Shown here: piece after piece, positions 1 through 9,093 of the stretch
How positions within the stretch are numbered: the stretch's first letter is position 1
Layout: each line of letters starts with the position of its first letter
Assembly: GCF_900129425.1 (NCBI RefSeq)
Contig: NZ_LT670817.1
Span: 5,642,001 to 5,706,000 of the forward strand
From: Bradyrhizobium erythrophlei
GTDB taxonomy: Bacteria > Pseudomonadota > Alphaproteobacteria > Rhizobiales > Xanthobacteraceae
Direction: 5' to 3'
Length of the DNA: 64,000 nucleotides
Made by a program: the position numbers and the translations under genes
Notes under the pieces: model-generated
Databases searched by the model: none
What the model was told of the DNA's origin: nothing
What the model saw: the letters and a program-made list of their open reading frames with translations, nothing else

Positions 1-1971
1 GTGGCCGCCTCCAACGAAGTCAGTTCCAAGGTCAAGTCGACCTCGGCCGAGGTCGAGCGCTCGGTGCTCGCCGCCAGCGGCGCTTTCGGCTCCGCCATGA
101 GCGGCAAGACCGACGAAATCGTCACCTACGTGCAGCAGCAAACCGATCGCCTCGCACAGATGATCGACAGCAAGCGCGGATCGCTGGTCGAGGCCATCGG
201 CGCCAAGACCAACCAGCTCACCGTAGATATCGACCGCGTTACATCCGATGCCCTGAAATCGATCGAAACCCGCGGCCAGACCTTCTCGCAATCGGTCCTG
301 AGCAACGGCTCCGACGTCGCGCGGACGATCACTTCGGCCGGCGATCTGGCCACGGGCGCGGTGAACAAGTCGCTGAAGGACCTGGAGGCGTCCTCGCGGG
401 CGGCCATCGACCAGTCGCGTCAGGTCTCGATCGCGGCGGTCACCGAAATGCAGGAAACCAGCAAGATTCTGCGCACCGACACGGTCGCCCTGTTCGAGCG
501 GCTGCGCGAAGGCAATATTCTGCTGCAGGAAGTGCTGACCGGCGCGCACGATAACCTCAATTCGCTGGAGCGGGCGCTGGTTACGCGGGTCGCGGACTTC
601 GTGTCGGCCATGAACGACGTCACCTCGCGCAACGGCATGGCGACGCAAACGCTGGAAGACCAGCTGTCCGTCTTCAATACCAAGACGTCCAGGGCGCTGG
701 AGGATCTCGGCTCGCTGTCGAGCCAGTTCGAACATCACGGTCAGGCCCTGGTCGAGGCCGCCGCCGTGGTCGAGCAAAGCAACCGCAGCACCACCGCATC
801 TGTCGCCGAACGCAAATCGGCACTCGAATCGCTGGTCACCACGATCGATCTGCGCACCACCGACCTCGATCAGCGGCTGTCGCGCTTCACCGGCCTGCTG
901 GACGAATCGCTCGCGGCCGCGGAAGAGCGCGCCCGCGATATCGCACGCGTGGTGGCGGAAACCGCCGGTGCCGGTTCGGCCGCGATCAGCCGGCAGTTCG
1001 AGGCGGTTCGCGCTACGGCTCAGGAGGAACGCCGGCTGACGGCGGAATCCATGAACGAACTCTATCACCAGAGCACGCAGGAAACCGAAGCGATGTTCAA
1101 GCAGTCCGCCGACAAGTTCTCCGGCATGGTCTCCAGCATGAAGCAGATGGCCGCGGAAATGCAGCAGGAACTCGAGGCAACGCGCAACGAACTTCGCCGC
1201 GGCGTGCTGGAAATGCCGCAGGAAGCGGCCGAGAGTACCGCGCAGATGCGCAAGGTCATCGTCGATCAGATCGAGGCTTTGGCCGAACTGAACCGGATCG
1301 TCGCACGTCACGGCCGCGGGCTCGACGTGGTAACCTCCGGCCGATCGAACTCGCAGCGCGAGGAAGAGCCGATGCTGGCAACCGCCGGCGGCCGCAGCAC
1401 TGAAGCCCAATCACGTTCCGCCGCCCCGCGCATGCGCGACGCCGGCAGTGCATCGACCTTGCCGCCGCCTGACCTCGGCGGGCCGGCTTCGCGCCGCACC
1501 GAAGCGCCGCCGGTTTCCCCTGCCGTCGATCAGGGCCGCGACGGATGGCTTTCCGACCTGCTGAACCGCGCCGACACCGGCACCGGCAATCGCGAGGTCC
1601 CGCGCGCCCGCCCCACCCAGCAGCCCGCCGGTGACAACCCGCTGGCTTCGTTGTCGCTCGACATCGGACGCCTGATGGATCGCAATCTCGCCATCGAGAT
1701 GTGGGATCGCTATCAGCGCGGCGAGAGCAAGGCCTTCAGCAAGCGGCTCTATACGCCGGCCGGCCAGAAGGCCTTCGACGAAGTCGCCCGCAAATATCGC
1801 GCCGACCGCAACTTCAAGCAGACTGTCGACCGCTACATCACCGAATTCGAGCGATTGCTCGACGAGGTCGCGCGCGAAGAACGGGGCCCGGCGGTGCTGC
1901 GCAGCCACCTCACCTCGGAGACCGGGCTGGTCTATACCCTGCTCGCCCACGCGGCGGGACGGCTCGGCTAG
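1..1971 (+). CDS. C-terminal part of a long coiled-coil protein (5' end outside window)
   Basis: The frame is open from base 1 and begins in the middle of an Ala/Ser/Thr/Glu-rich helical region, so the true start almost certainly lies upstream. Residues 1 to about 430 are low-complexity, heptad-like coiled coil resembling the helical stalk of chemoreceptors or apolipoprotein-like repeat proteins, with no HAMP or receptor signalling hairpin visible. A Pro/Arg-rich linker follows (about 450-560), then a compact C-terminal domain (about 565-656) containing 'LASLSLDIGRLMDRN'. Large proteins of this build occur in Bradyrhizobium as hypotheticals; a structural or envelope-organising role is only a guess. 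A strong hairpin terminator follows the stop. Confidence 0.75.
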   Translation: MAASNEVSSKVKSTSAEVERSVLAASGAFGSAMSGKTDEIVTYVQQQTDRLAQMIDSKRGSLVEAIGAKTNQLTVDIDRVTSDALKSIETRGQTFSQSVLSNGSDVARTITSAGDLATGAVNKSLKDLEASSRAAIDQSRQVSIAAVTEMQETSKILRTDTVALFERLREGNILLQEVLTGAHDNLNSLERALVTRVADFVSAMNDVTSRNGMATQTLEDQLSVFNTKTSRALEDLGSLSSQFEHHGQALVEAAAVVEQSNRSTTASVAERKSALESLVTTIDLRTTDLDQRLSRFTGLLDESLAAAEERARDIARVVAETAGAGSAAISRQFEAVRATAQEERRLTAESMNELYHQSTQETEAMFKQSADKFSGMVSSMKQMAAEMQQELEATRNELRRGVLEMPQEAAESTAQMRKVIVDQIEALAELNRIVARHGRGLDVVTSGRSNSQREEEPMLATAGGRSTEAQSRSAAPRMRDAGSASTLPPPDLGGPASRRTEAPPVSPAVDQGRDGWLSDLLNRADTGTGNREVPRARPTQQPAGDNPLASLSLDIGRLMDRNLAIEMWDRYQRGESKAFSKRLYTPAGQKAFDEVARKYRADRNFKQTVDRYITEFERLLDEVAREERGPAVLRSHLTSETGLVYTLLAHAAGRLG

Positions 1972-2006
1972 TCTAAGGCTCAAGCTGATCGCACAATAAT
2001 AAAAAC

Positions 2007-2030
2007 GGAGGCAGCGATGCCTCCATTTTT
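2007..2030 (+). terminator. Rho-independent terminator, probably bidirectional
   Basis: A perfect 7-bp stem (ggaggca / tgcctcc) with loop gcga is followed by a T-rich run and preceded by an A-rich run. It lies 36 bases after the coiled-coil gene and just past the stop of the convergent mlaD gene, so it can serve both. Confidence 0.8.
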
Positions 2031-2057
2031 ATTTTGGGTGCGGCCTGAAACCGGACG

Positions 2058-2924
2058 CTACGGCCTCTTCCTCTCGGTCGCCGCCGTGGGCGTGGGCGCT
2101 GGCGGCGGCGCACTGCTGTTGCCCGCGCCGAACAACAGCCGCGTCGGGTTGCGGTCGAGATTGTTTACCGCGCGGCTGATATCGCCGAGCGTGCGGCGGC
2201 CATCGGTCATCAGGGCACCAGATCGCTTGTCGAAATCCTCGGCCAGTTCGCGGATCGATTTTACCGTCTGGAAGAGTTCACCGCCCTCCTTGCCGCCGGC
2301 CAGCGCATTGAGGCCGAGCATGAGGTTGTCGGCCTTGCCCATCACGCCGTCGACCTTGAGCATGACGTTGTCGATCTTCTCGGAATTGCGCGCCAGCGAC
2401 GCGGTGAAGGTTTCCAGGTTATGCAGCGAGTTCTTCACCGCCTCCTGATTGTCGGAGACCACCTTGTTGATGTTCTGCAGCGTGCCCCGGATTGCCTCGG
2501 TGACGTCCTGCAGCGCGTTCGGATCGGCGGTCAGCACCGGGATGCCATCCTCGTCGAGGGGAACGCTCGGCGCGGACTCCTCGCCGCCCTTCAGAGAGAT
2601 CGCCGCGACCCCGGTCAGTCCCTGAAATTCCAGCCCGACCAGCGTGTCCTTGCGGATCGGGGCATTGTTCTCGATCATGGCCAGTGCGACAACTCGACGC
2701 GGGTTATCCAGCTTAACCGAGACCACCTCTCCCACCCGAATGCCGTTGAAGTTCACGCTACCGCCGTTACGCAGGCCGGATGCCGGACCTTCGAACACGA
2801 TCCGGAGCGGGCTGCGCGCCTTGGTGGTGTGCAGGCTCTGGAACCAGAGAACGAACCCGAACGCCGCGGCTATCACCGCCAGCGTGAATGATCCGATCAG
2901 GACGAAGTTCGCCCGCGTTTCCAT
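2058..2924 (-). CDS. mlaD: MCE-family lipid transport protein MlaD
   Basis: Periplasmic substrate-binding subunit of an Mla-type ABC phospholipid transporter, anchored in the inner membrane. Residues about 7-28 form one N-terminal membrane segment (FVLIGSFTLAVIAAAFGFVL). The MCE domain follows (about 38-115), with the usual 'GSVNFNGIRVGEV' and 'GLTGVAAISLKGG' stretches, then a long helical C-terminal tail and a Pro/Ala-rich end. The ATG at 2924 is preferred over a TTG one codon earlier because it sits 8 bases behind GGAG. It is the last gene of mlaE-mlaF-mlaD, 55 bases after mlaF. No mlaC or outer-membrane partner lies next to it. Confidence 0.9.
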   Translation of the reverse strand: METRANFVLIGSFTLAVIAAAFGFVLWFQSLHTTKARSPLRIVFEGPASGLRNGGSVNFNGIRVGEVVSVKLDNPRRVVALAMIENNAPIRKDTLVGLEFQGLTGVAAISLKGGEESAPSVPLDEDGIPVLTADPNALQDVTEAIRGTLQNINKVVSDNQEAVKNSLHNLETFTASLARNSEKIDNVMLKVDGVMGKADNLMLGLNALAGGKEGGELFQTVKSIRELAEDFDKRSGALMTDGRRTLGDISRAVNNLDRNPTRLLFGAGNSSAPPPAPTPTAATERKRP

Positions 2925-2979
2925 CAACCCAACTCCGATACCAGGCCCCGATTCAGCTTCGCTGGATCAGGATCATGCT

Positions 2980-3750
2980 CTAGCCCATAACTGCGCGGGC
3001 ACGCTTGCCGTGGAAATAGGCCCTCAACCAGGGATGCTGCGAGGCCTGCATGTCGGCCATCGATCCCGCGGCAATGATCTTACCGTTCCCTAAAACTGCA
3101 ATGCGGTCGCAAGCAGTGTAAAGACTGTCCAAATCGTGGGTTACCATGAAAACGGTCAGCCCCAAAGTGCGCTGCAAGGTGCGAACCAGTTCGTCAAAGT
3201 CGCCGGCACCGATCGGATCGAGGCCCGAGGTCGGCTCGTCGAGGAACACCAGTTCGGGATCGAGCGCCAGCGCGCGTGCCAGCGCCACGCGTTTGATCAT
3301 GCCGCCGGACAGTTCCGAGGGAAAACGGTCGGCGACTTCGGGACGCAATCCCACCATGCCGAGCTTGGCGATGGTGATTTCGTCCAGCAACCGCTGCGAG
3401 ACGTTGAGATATTCGCGCACCGGAAACTGGATGTTTTGCCGCACGCTGAGCGAGGAAAACAGCGCGCCCTGCTGGAACAGGATTCCCCAGCGCCGCTCGA
3501 CACCGCGCCGTGCCCTGGCGTCGGCCGCGTCGAGATCGATGCCGAACACCTCGATATGCCCCGAGACCTTCGGCACGAGGCCGATGATAGTACGTGTCAG
3601 CACCGATTTGCCGGCGCCGGAAGGACCCACGAAACCCAGGATTTCGCCGCGCTTGACGTCGAGATTGAGCCCGTCGAGGACCTTGGTCGCGCCGAACTGC
3701 ACCGAGATATCGCGAACCCGGATAATGGCGTCGGACGTTTCTGGCGCCAT
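2980..3750 (-). CDS. mlaF: Mla-type ABC transporter ATP-binding protein MlaF
   Basis: Cytoplasmic ATPase of the MCE/Mla lipid transporter, 256 residues. It shows Walker A 'GPSGAGKSVL', the signature 'LSGGMIKRVALARAL' and Walker B 'LVFLDEPTSGLDP', with the H-loop 'MVTHDL' downstream. The start at 3750 (MAPETSDAII) is chosen because the family begins here and the upstream permease stops 2 bases before it, indicating translational coupling. An upstream extension of the same frame runs antiparallel through mlaE and is not protein-like. Confidence 0.93.
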   Translation of the reverse strand: MAPETSDAIIRVRDISVQFGATKVLDGLNLDVKRGEILGFVGPSGAGKSVLTRTIIGLVPKVSGHIEVFGIDLDAADARARRGVERRWGILFQQGALFSSLSVRQNIQFPVREYLNVSQRLLDEITIAKLGMVGLRPEVADRFPSELSGGMIKRVALARALALDPELVFLDEPTSGLDPIGAGDFDELVRTLQRTLGLTVFMVTHDLDSLYTACDRIAVLGNGKIIAAGSMADMQASQHPWLRAYFHGKRARAVMG

Positions 3751-3752
3751 CG

Positions 3753-4886
3753 TCACATTCCGATCGACGCGAAAAAGATCGCGAATACGCCATCCATGAC
3801 GATGACGAAGAAGATCCCCTGCACCACCGAGGACGTGGTGTGCTGTCCGAGCGATTCGGCGCTGCCCTCGACCGCCAGCCCCTCGACGCAGGCGACGATC
3901 CCGATCACTGCCGCCATCACCGGCGCCTTGATGATGCCGACGATGAAGTGATCGATCGAGATCGCGTCGCGCAGCCGAAGCAGGAATGCCTCGGGATCGA
4001 CGCCGCCGTAAAGCCACGCCACCAGCCCGCCGCCCCACAGCGCCATCATGGCGCCGAGAAAGGCCAGGATCGGCAGCGCGATGATCAGCGCCAGCATCCG
4101 CGGCAATACCAGAACCTCGATCGGGTCGAATCCCATGGTACGCAGCGCGTCGATCTCCTCGCGCATTTTCATCGAACCGAGTTCGGCGGTATAGGCGCTG
4201 CCCGAGCGGCCCGCCACCATGATCGCGACCAGCAGCACGCCGATTTCGCGCAGCACCAGCACGCCGAGCATGTCGACCACGAAGATATCCGCGCCGAATC
4301 TGCGGAAATGAAAGATGCCCTGCTGGGAGATGATGCAGCCAATCAGGAACGTAATGAGCGCGACGATCGGCACCGCGCGAAAGCATACCTGTTCGAGGTG
4401 GTGCACGGTCGAGGTCAGGCGAAAGCCCGAGGGGTGAATCACCACTCTTCCGGCCGCGGCCAGCACGGCGCCGAGCATGTCGATCAGGCCGACCACCGTG
4501 GTGCCGTAGCCGGCGACGCTGCGGCCGAGCTGATCCAGTATCCCCGTCAGCGTCACCGATGTGGTGTCGAGCGCAGGGGTCGCCTTCACCCGGCGCACCT
4601 CGTCGACCAGGCTGGAATAGTTGGCCGACAGCCCAGCGATCTTGGCCTCGACGCCACCCTGGGTCAGGCTGCGGCGCAGCCGCTCGATCAGCCAGGCCCC
4701 GAATGTGTCGAGCTTGGAGACCTGCGACACATCGATGAAGATATTGGGGCGGCTTCCGGTCAGCTTTTCGGCATCGGCGACCATCCGCTCGAGATCAGGC
4801 GCATAGCGGGCGGTCCATGTACCCGCAGCGCACAGCGCAAGTCCGTTGCCCTGTGCAATCCGTTCCAATGTCGGGTCGCCGTTCAC
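3753..4886 (-). CDS. mlaE: Mla-type permease MlaE with N-terminal STAS domain
   Basis: Inner-membrane permease of the MCE lipid transporter, 377 residues. Residues 1 to about 105 look like a STAS domain, the role played by MlaB in E. coli, here fused to the permease. About five membrane segments follow, with the conserved cytoplasmic coupling region 'GRSGSAYTAELGSMKMREEI' and 'RTMGFDPIEVLVLPRM'. The GTG at 4886 is preferred because AGGAG lies about 8 bases upstream; the frame extends further but only into non-conserved sequence. First gene of mlaE-mlaF-mlaD. Confidence 0.9.
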   Translation of the reverse strand: MNGDPTLERIAQGNGLALCAAGTWTARYAPDLERMVADAEKLTGSRPNIFIDVSQVSKLDTFGAWLIERLRRSLTQGGVEAKIAGLSANYSSLVDEVRRVKATPALDTTSVTLTGILDQLGRSVAGYGTTVVGLIDMLGAVLAAAGRVVIHPSGFRLTSTVHHLEQVCFRAVPIVALITFLIGCIISQQGIFHFRRFGADIFVVDMLGVLVLREIGVLLVAIMVAGRSGSAYTAELGSMKMREEIDALRTMGFDPIEVLVLPRMLALIIALPILAFLGAMMALWGGGLVAWLYGGVDPEAFLLRLRDAISIDHFIVGIIKAPVMAAVIGIVACVEGLAVEGSAESLGQHTTSSVVQGIFFVIVMDGVFAIFFASIGM

Positions 4887-5031
4887 GTAGCGGCCTCCTG
4901 TGCCGATTCTCCGCGATTCGTGGAAAAGGAAGGATTCAACACGCCGCCTTTGCCTTGTAGAACATGTCCCTAACCAGCCATACTTGGTTGCGCCGGGCAA
5001 GCTTACGGTTCAGAAATTGTCAGATTTTGAA

Positions 5032-6027
5032 ATGACTTCCAGCCAATCACAAAGGTTTGCAGCCAGAATCGAACGCTGGCCGATCGCCGGCAGCTTCACC
5101 ATCAGCCGCGGCGCCAAGGTCGAAGCGGTGACCGTGGTGGCCGAAGTCAGCCGGGGCGGCCTGACCGGGCGCGGCGAATGCGTGCCCTATCCGCGCTATG
5201 GCGAGACGCCGGAAGCTACCCTGGCCGCCCTGCTGGCGATGCAAGACCCGGTGTCGCGCGGGCTCGACCGGAAAGGCCTGCAAGCGTTGATGCCTCCGGG
5301 CGCCGCCCGCAACGCGCTGGATTGCGCCCTGCTGGACCTGGAGGCCAAAACCAGCGGTCAGCGGGTCTGGAACCTGCTCGGACGTCCCGCGCCGGCGCCC
5401 TGCATCACCGCCTATACTATCTCGCTTGCGTCACCGGAGGCGATGGCGGCAGCGACCGCCAAGGCCGCGCACCGGCCGTTGCTCAAGATCAAGCTGGGCG
5501 GCGACGGCGACGGCAAACGGATCGCTGCGGTGCGCAAATCGGCGCCCGAATCCGAACTGATCGTCGATGCCAACGAGGCATGGACATCGGACAATCTTGA
5601 GCAAAACCTCGCCGCATGCGCCGAAGCCGGCGTCACCCTGGTCGAGCAGCCGCTTCCCGCCGGCCAGGATGGGGCACTGGCGCGCATCCGCCGGCCGCTT
5701 GCGGTCTGCGCCGACGAAAGCGTGCACGATCGGGCCTCGCTGGAGGGACTGCGCGAACGCTACGATGCCGTCAATATCAAGCTCGACAAGACGGGCGGAC
5801 TAACCGAGGCGCTGGCGATGGCCGAGGCGGCCCATGCGCTCGGATTCGAAATCATGATCGGCTGCATGGTCGCAACTTCGTTGGCGATGGCGCCAGCGAT
5901 GCTGCTGGCGCAAGCGGCGCGCTACGTCGATCTCGATGGCCCCCTGCTGCTGGCGCGCGACCGCGACGGCGGGTTGCGCTACGACGGCAGCGTGGTCTAT
6001 CCGCCGGAAGCCGCGTTGTGGGGATGA
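5032..6027 (+). CDS. dgcA: Enolase-superfamily epimerase, N-acetyl-D-glutamate racemase DgcA / dipeptide epimerase type
   Basis: Cytoplasmic racemase/epimerase of the muconate-lactonizing subgroup, 331 residues. Visible are the catalytic KxK of 'LLKIKLGG', the three metal ligands in 'IVDANEAW', 'LVEQPLP' and 'CADESVHD', and the second base Lys in 'NIKLDKTGG'. The family includes L-Ala-D/L-Glu epimerase and the alphaproteobacterial DgcA involved in D-glutamate catabolism; which substrate applies cannot be told from sequence alone, and no dgcN is adjacent. The ATG at 5032 is where family similarity begins. The 3' end overlaps the convergent MFS gene by 31 bases. Confidence 0.85.
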   Translation: MTSSQSQRFAARIERWPIAGSFTISRGAKVEAVTVVAEVSRGGLTGRGECVPYPRYGETPEATLAALLAMQDPVSRGLDRKGLQALMPPGAARNALDCALLDLEAKTSGQRVWNLLGRPAPAPCITAYTISLASPEAMAAATAKAAHRPLLKIKLGGDGDGKRIAAVRKSAPESELIVDANEAWTSDNLEQNLAACAEAGVTLVEQPLPAGQDGALARIRRPLAVCADESVHDRASLEGLRERYDAVNIKLDKTGGLTEALAMAEAAHALGFEIMIGCMVATSLAMAPAMLLAQAARYVDLDGPLLLARDRDGGLRYDGSVVYPPEAALWG

Positions 6028-7196
6028 TCCGCGAGCCGGTGCCGCGCCAGCCACATCACCGTGCCGCCCGTCAACGCCATCGCCGCCATGACGTAATAGA
6101 CGCCCTGCCCGTAACCGGCATAGATCGCGCCCGACACGATCGATGCGCTTGAGGTGACGATGCCGCTGCAGGCCGCGAGATAGCCTTGCCCGCTCGCCAT
6201 CACGTGGCCGGGCACATGACGCACCAGCAATCCCATGGTGCCGAGCAAGGTCAGCCCATAGCTCAGCCCGTGCGCCAACTGGACCACCGACAGCACCGCG
6301 ACCGAGGGCTCCTGTGCCGTGATCAGCCAGCGCACAACCGCACTGAGCGCGCCGATCACCACCAGCACCGCCGGGGACAGCGTAAATCGCGACGACAGCG
6401 CGAAGACCGCGATCTCGGCGAGCACCCCCAGTACCCATAGCCCGGCAATCGTCAGCCCGCTGAAGCCCGACGCCTGCCAGGTGATGGAGGCAAAGGTGTA
6501 GTAGGCGGCATGGCTGCCTTGAATAAGCGCCGACGCCACGATGATGGCGAGGAACCCGGGATCGCGCAGCAAGGCGCGCGCGCCGTGAGGCGCCGCGTGA
6601 GAGGACTTCGGATGGTCCAGCGGCTGCAGCCCGAGGCTGACGACGCTGCCGAGCCCGGCCACCGCGACAATGACCCAGATCAGATGCCGCGCCGCAATGA
6701 CGTCGACCAGTAGCCCGCACACCAGCGCCCCCACGACGAACGCGGCCGAGCCCCATAGCCGCAGCGGGCCGTAACTGAGGCTATATCGCGCCACGCCCCG
6801 CAGCGCGTAGGCGTCCGTCAGCGGCACCATCGGCGTCCATATGCAGGCGGTGACGGCGTAGACCAGGAATACCAGGAGCGGCCGGTGTTGGGTGCCGACG
6901 GCCGCAAGCCCGAGCACGGTCACGAACGCCGTGACGATCAACGCCGCGCGCAGCGACTGACGCCTCTCGGCAAGCCCGGTCACCAGGGGCAGGATGGTGA
7001 ACCGCGTCACGGATGGCACGGCCGTAATGATGCCGATCCACGAGGCGTCGATCCCGACCGCCTTCAGCCACACCGGGAAAAACGGCAGATGGGTGCCGCT
7101 CAATCCGAACAGCGTGCCGTAAAACAGCGCCAGCCGCGTCGCGAATCGCCGGCCGGTCCGTTGAGATGCGACGGGGATTTTTGATTCGCTTTGCAT
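5997..7196 (-). CDS. MFS transporter, HcaT / MFS_1-like family
   Basis: A 399-residue inner-membrane carrier with about 12 hydrophobic segments. The N-terminus 'FYGTLFGLSGTHLPFFPVWL' matches the group containing the phenylpropionate permease HcaT and nucleoside symporters. Typical MFS loop arginines appear in 'GLAERRQSLRAA'. The ATG at 7196 is used; a TTG lies one codon upstream. Substrate unknown. The gene converges on dgcA and overlaps it by 31 bases. Its 5' end is about 75 bases from the divergent hypothetical gene. Confidence 0.85.
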   Translation of the reverse strand: MQSESKIPVASQRTGRRFATRLALFYGTLFGLSGTHLPFFPVWLKAVGIDASWIGIITAVPSVTRFTILPLVTGLAERRQSLRAALIVTAFVTVLGLAAVGTQHRPLLVFLVYAVTACIWTPMVPLTDAYALRGVARYSLSYGPLRLWGSAAFVVGALVCGLLVDVIAARHLIWVIVAVAGLGSVVSLGLQPLDHPKSSHAAPHGARALLRDPGFLAIIVASALIQGSHAAYYTFASITWQASGFSGLTIAGLWVLGVLAEIAVFALSSRFTLSPAVLVVIGALSAVVRWLITAQEPSVAVLSVVQLAHGLSYGLTLLGTMGLLVRHVPGHVMASGQGYLAACSGIVTSSASIVSGAIYAGYGQGVYYVMAAMALTGGTVMWLARHRLADHPHNAASGG

Positions 7197-7271
7197 CAAT
7201 TCAATTGCGATTCGCCTGATATCGTGGTGATCGTTAGCGTAAGGCGCGATGATTTGCGCGATGAGTTTGCC

Positions 7272-8543
7272 ATGGCCGACGAAGCATTTGCTCTATCACC
7301 GATTGCCGCTCGCGCAACGCAGCCGCGCGAGGAAGACTATGATGCGATCCGCGAAGCCTTCATGGAGACTTCGCGGGGCCGCTGGTTTCTCGGCGAATAT
7401 GCCAAGCGCAACCGGAATGCCGACACCCGCATGGTGCTCGACGCGGTGGCACGGATCGAGGAAACCATCGCCGCCCAGAAACCACCGCCGCCCGAACCGG
7501 GGCTCGCGGAAGCCCTGGCCGCGATCGGCAGCGCGCTCGATGAGGCCAGAGCCACCGCTGCGGCGGCGCTCGACAGCCTCGCACTGGAGGAAAGCCTGGC
7601 GCCGGTACGCAAAGGCGCCCGGGTCATCAAGGAAATCGCCTGGCGGTGGCGGGAAATCGGCGCCGATGGCCGGATCTGCGATCTGCTCGATTCACAGGTC
7701 GGCGCGATCGAGGGGGCTTGCAGAAAAATCTCATCGAGCAGTCCCAGGGATGCATTGAGCGCTGCGTTCGATCTGCTCGAACAACGGATCGCGGCGTTCG
7801 GCGACGGCGAAGGAGTTCCGCCGCGGGCTACCGAAGAAGCCGTTCGTTCACCCGCCTCCCCGATGCCATCGGTTGAAATGCTTGCCGCCGTTGTGGAGGA
7901 GGTTCGAACCGCGGCCGACGCAGACGACGCCGAAGCCGCAACCAGCAACCCGGTGATGCCGACCGAGGCTGTCGCTGCAACGACAACGACGGAGGCTGTC
8001 GACATGACCGCCGACGGCGCCGGCATCACGACTGATGCCGCCGATGCGACAGCTGAAGTGGTAAACGTGATGTCTGAGGCAGGCGACGTGACGTCTGAAG
8101 CCGTGGAGGTGGTGGCTGACTCAATGGGCGTGACGGTCGAGACAGGGGAACTGACGGCGCAAGCCGCCGATGCCGATCAGGATGCCGTGCTGGAGATGGT
8201 CGCGCTTGAAATGGCCGCGCCGGACCCCGGCGATAACGATGATATTTCCGAAATCGAAACCACCGAAATTCACGCGCGGGTATCCCCGCCTGCCAATCCC
8301 GAAATCGCAGCCCTCCCCGCTGAGCCCGTGGCCGCGCCGGCGCGGCCGCCGACGATCGAGTCATCCCTGCAACCTTCACCTCAACCGTCGGTCGAACCTT
8401 CGCTTGAACCTTCGCTTGAGCCTTCTCTCGGCTCGTCGCTTATCGCCAGCGGGATCGTGCGAAGGCCGCATGCATCGGCATCCGATCCGCTGGCGCCGAT
8501 CCGGCGCCTGAGCCAGGCCGAGAAGATCGCCTTCTTCTCGTGA
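7272..8543 (+). CDS. Conserved hypothetical protein with Ala/Pro-rich repetitive C-terminal half
   Basis: A 423-residue protein of unknown function. The N-terminal 180 residues look folded, mostly helical, and include 'YDAIREAFMETSRGRWFLGEY' and 'RMVLDAVARIEETIAAQ'. From about residue 200 the sequence is acidic and Ala/Thr/Val-rich with imperfect short repeats, then 'SLEPSLEPSLEPSLGSSL', and ends with a basic 'PLAPIRRLSQAEKIAFFS'. The ending recurs in related alphaproteobacterial proteins, so it is likely a real gene. The ATG at 7272 is chosen; earlier in-frame starts add a non-conserved stretch. Confidence 0.7.
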   Translation: MADEAFALSPIAARATQPREEDYDAIREAFMETSRGRWFLGEYAKRNRNADTRMVLDAVARIEETIAAQKPPPPEPGLAEALAAIGSALDEARATAAAALDSLALEESLAPVRKGARVIKEIAWRWREIGADGRICDLLDSQVGAIEGACRKISSSSPRDALSAAFDLLEQRIAAFGDGEGVPPRATEEAVRSPASPMPSVEMLAAVVEEVRTAADADDAEAATSNPVMPTEAVAATTTTEAVDMTADGAGITTDAADATAEVVNVMSEAGDVTSEAVEVVADSMGVTVETGELTAQAADADQDAVLEMVALEMAAPDPGDNDDISEIETTEIHARVSPPANPEIAALPAEPVAAPARPPTIESSLQPSPQPSVEPSLEPSLEPSLGSSLIASGIVRRPHASASDPLAPIRRLSQAEKIAFFS

Positions 8544-8757
8544 CCTTGGGCGGGTCTAGATAGACTTCATTTCCAAAATTGATTTGATCGGCGCGAGGCC
8601 GACCAAGTCGCCCTGCTCGACCGATCTTCGCAATTTACGCGAGCGTTCGTCGGCACGCTCAGCTGCGATCTGCAACGGGACTAAAACTCTATTTAGTGGT
8701 GTTGGCGGATTGCGAACCTACATCAGTAATATTCGGTGTTCCAGTGAGAGCCCTATT

Positions 8758-8994
8758 ATGGATTGTGATCATCCCAAAGTTAACGGTTCTGTGTTCGGCA
8801 TGCATGATTGGCCTGACTCCCTGCGGGGCCAGGCGACCATGTATCGGAGACTTGCGGACGAGGCCGATGATCCCTTCGTGAAGAACGAGCTGCTTGAGCT
8901 GGCGTCGGTCTGCGAGGAGGTCGCCGATAACATCGAAAACCATCTGACAGGCGAATCCGCAGAGCCGAACATTTTCGGATCAAGTTCCAACTGA
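8758..8994 (+). CDS. Small conserved hypothetical protein (78 aa)
   Basis: A small soluble acidic protein whose core, 'MHDWPDSLRGQATMYRRLADE' followed by 'KNELLELASVCEEVADNIE', resembles small hypotheticals I recall from Bradyrhizobium. It is predicted to be almost wholly helical. No signal peptide or known motif. The second Met (MHDWPD) may be the true start because similarity begins there. Intergenic sequence on both sides, so it is probably transcribed alone. Confidence 0.65.
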   Translation: MDCDHPKVNGSVFGMHDWPDSLRGQATMYRRLADEADDPFVKNELLELASVCEEVADNIENHLTGESAEPNIFGSSSN

Positions 8995-9093
8995 ACGCGT
9001 CGAGCGGTTGCGGTCTCCCGGGCTACCCGAAACTGACTCAATTTTTCGTCAGCGCCCGACTTCGTCCCTGCGGATGACGCTCGAGCGGAATGA

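Noticed and set aside
3750..4386. Upstream extension of mlaF to a 468-aa protein
   Set aside because: The extra 212 residues are Arg/Gly-rich and out of frame with mlaE, which is clearly coding there.
3840..4973. 377-aa frame opposite mlaE
   Set aside because: Antisense shadow rich in His/Asp/Gln/Arg.
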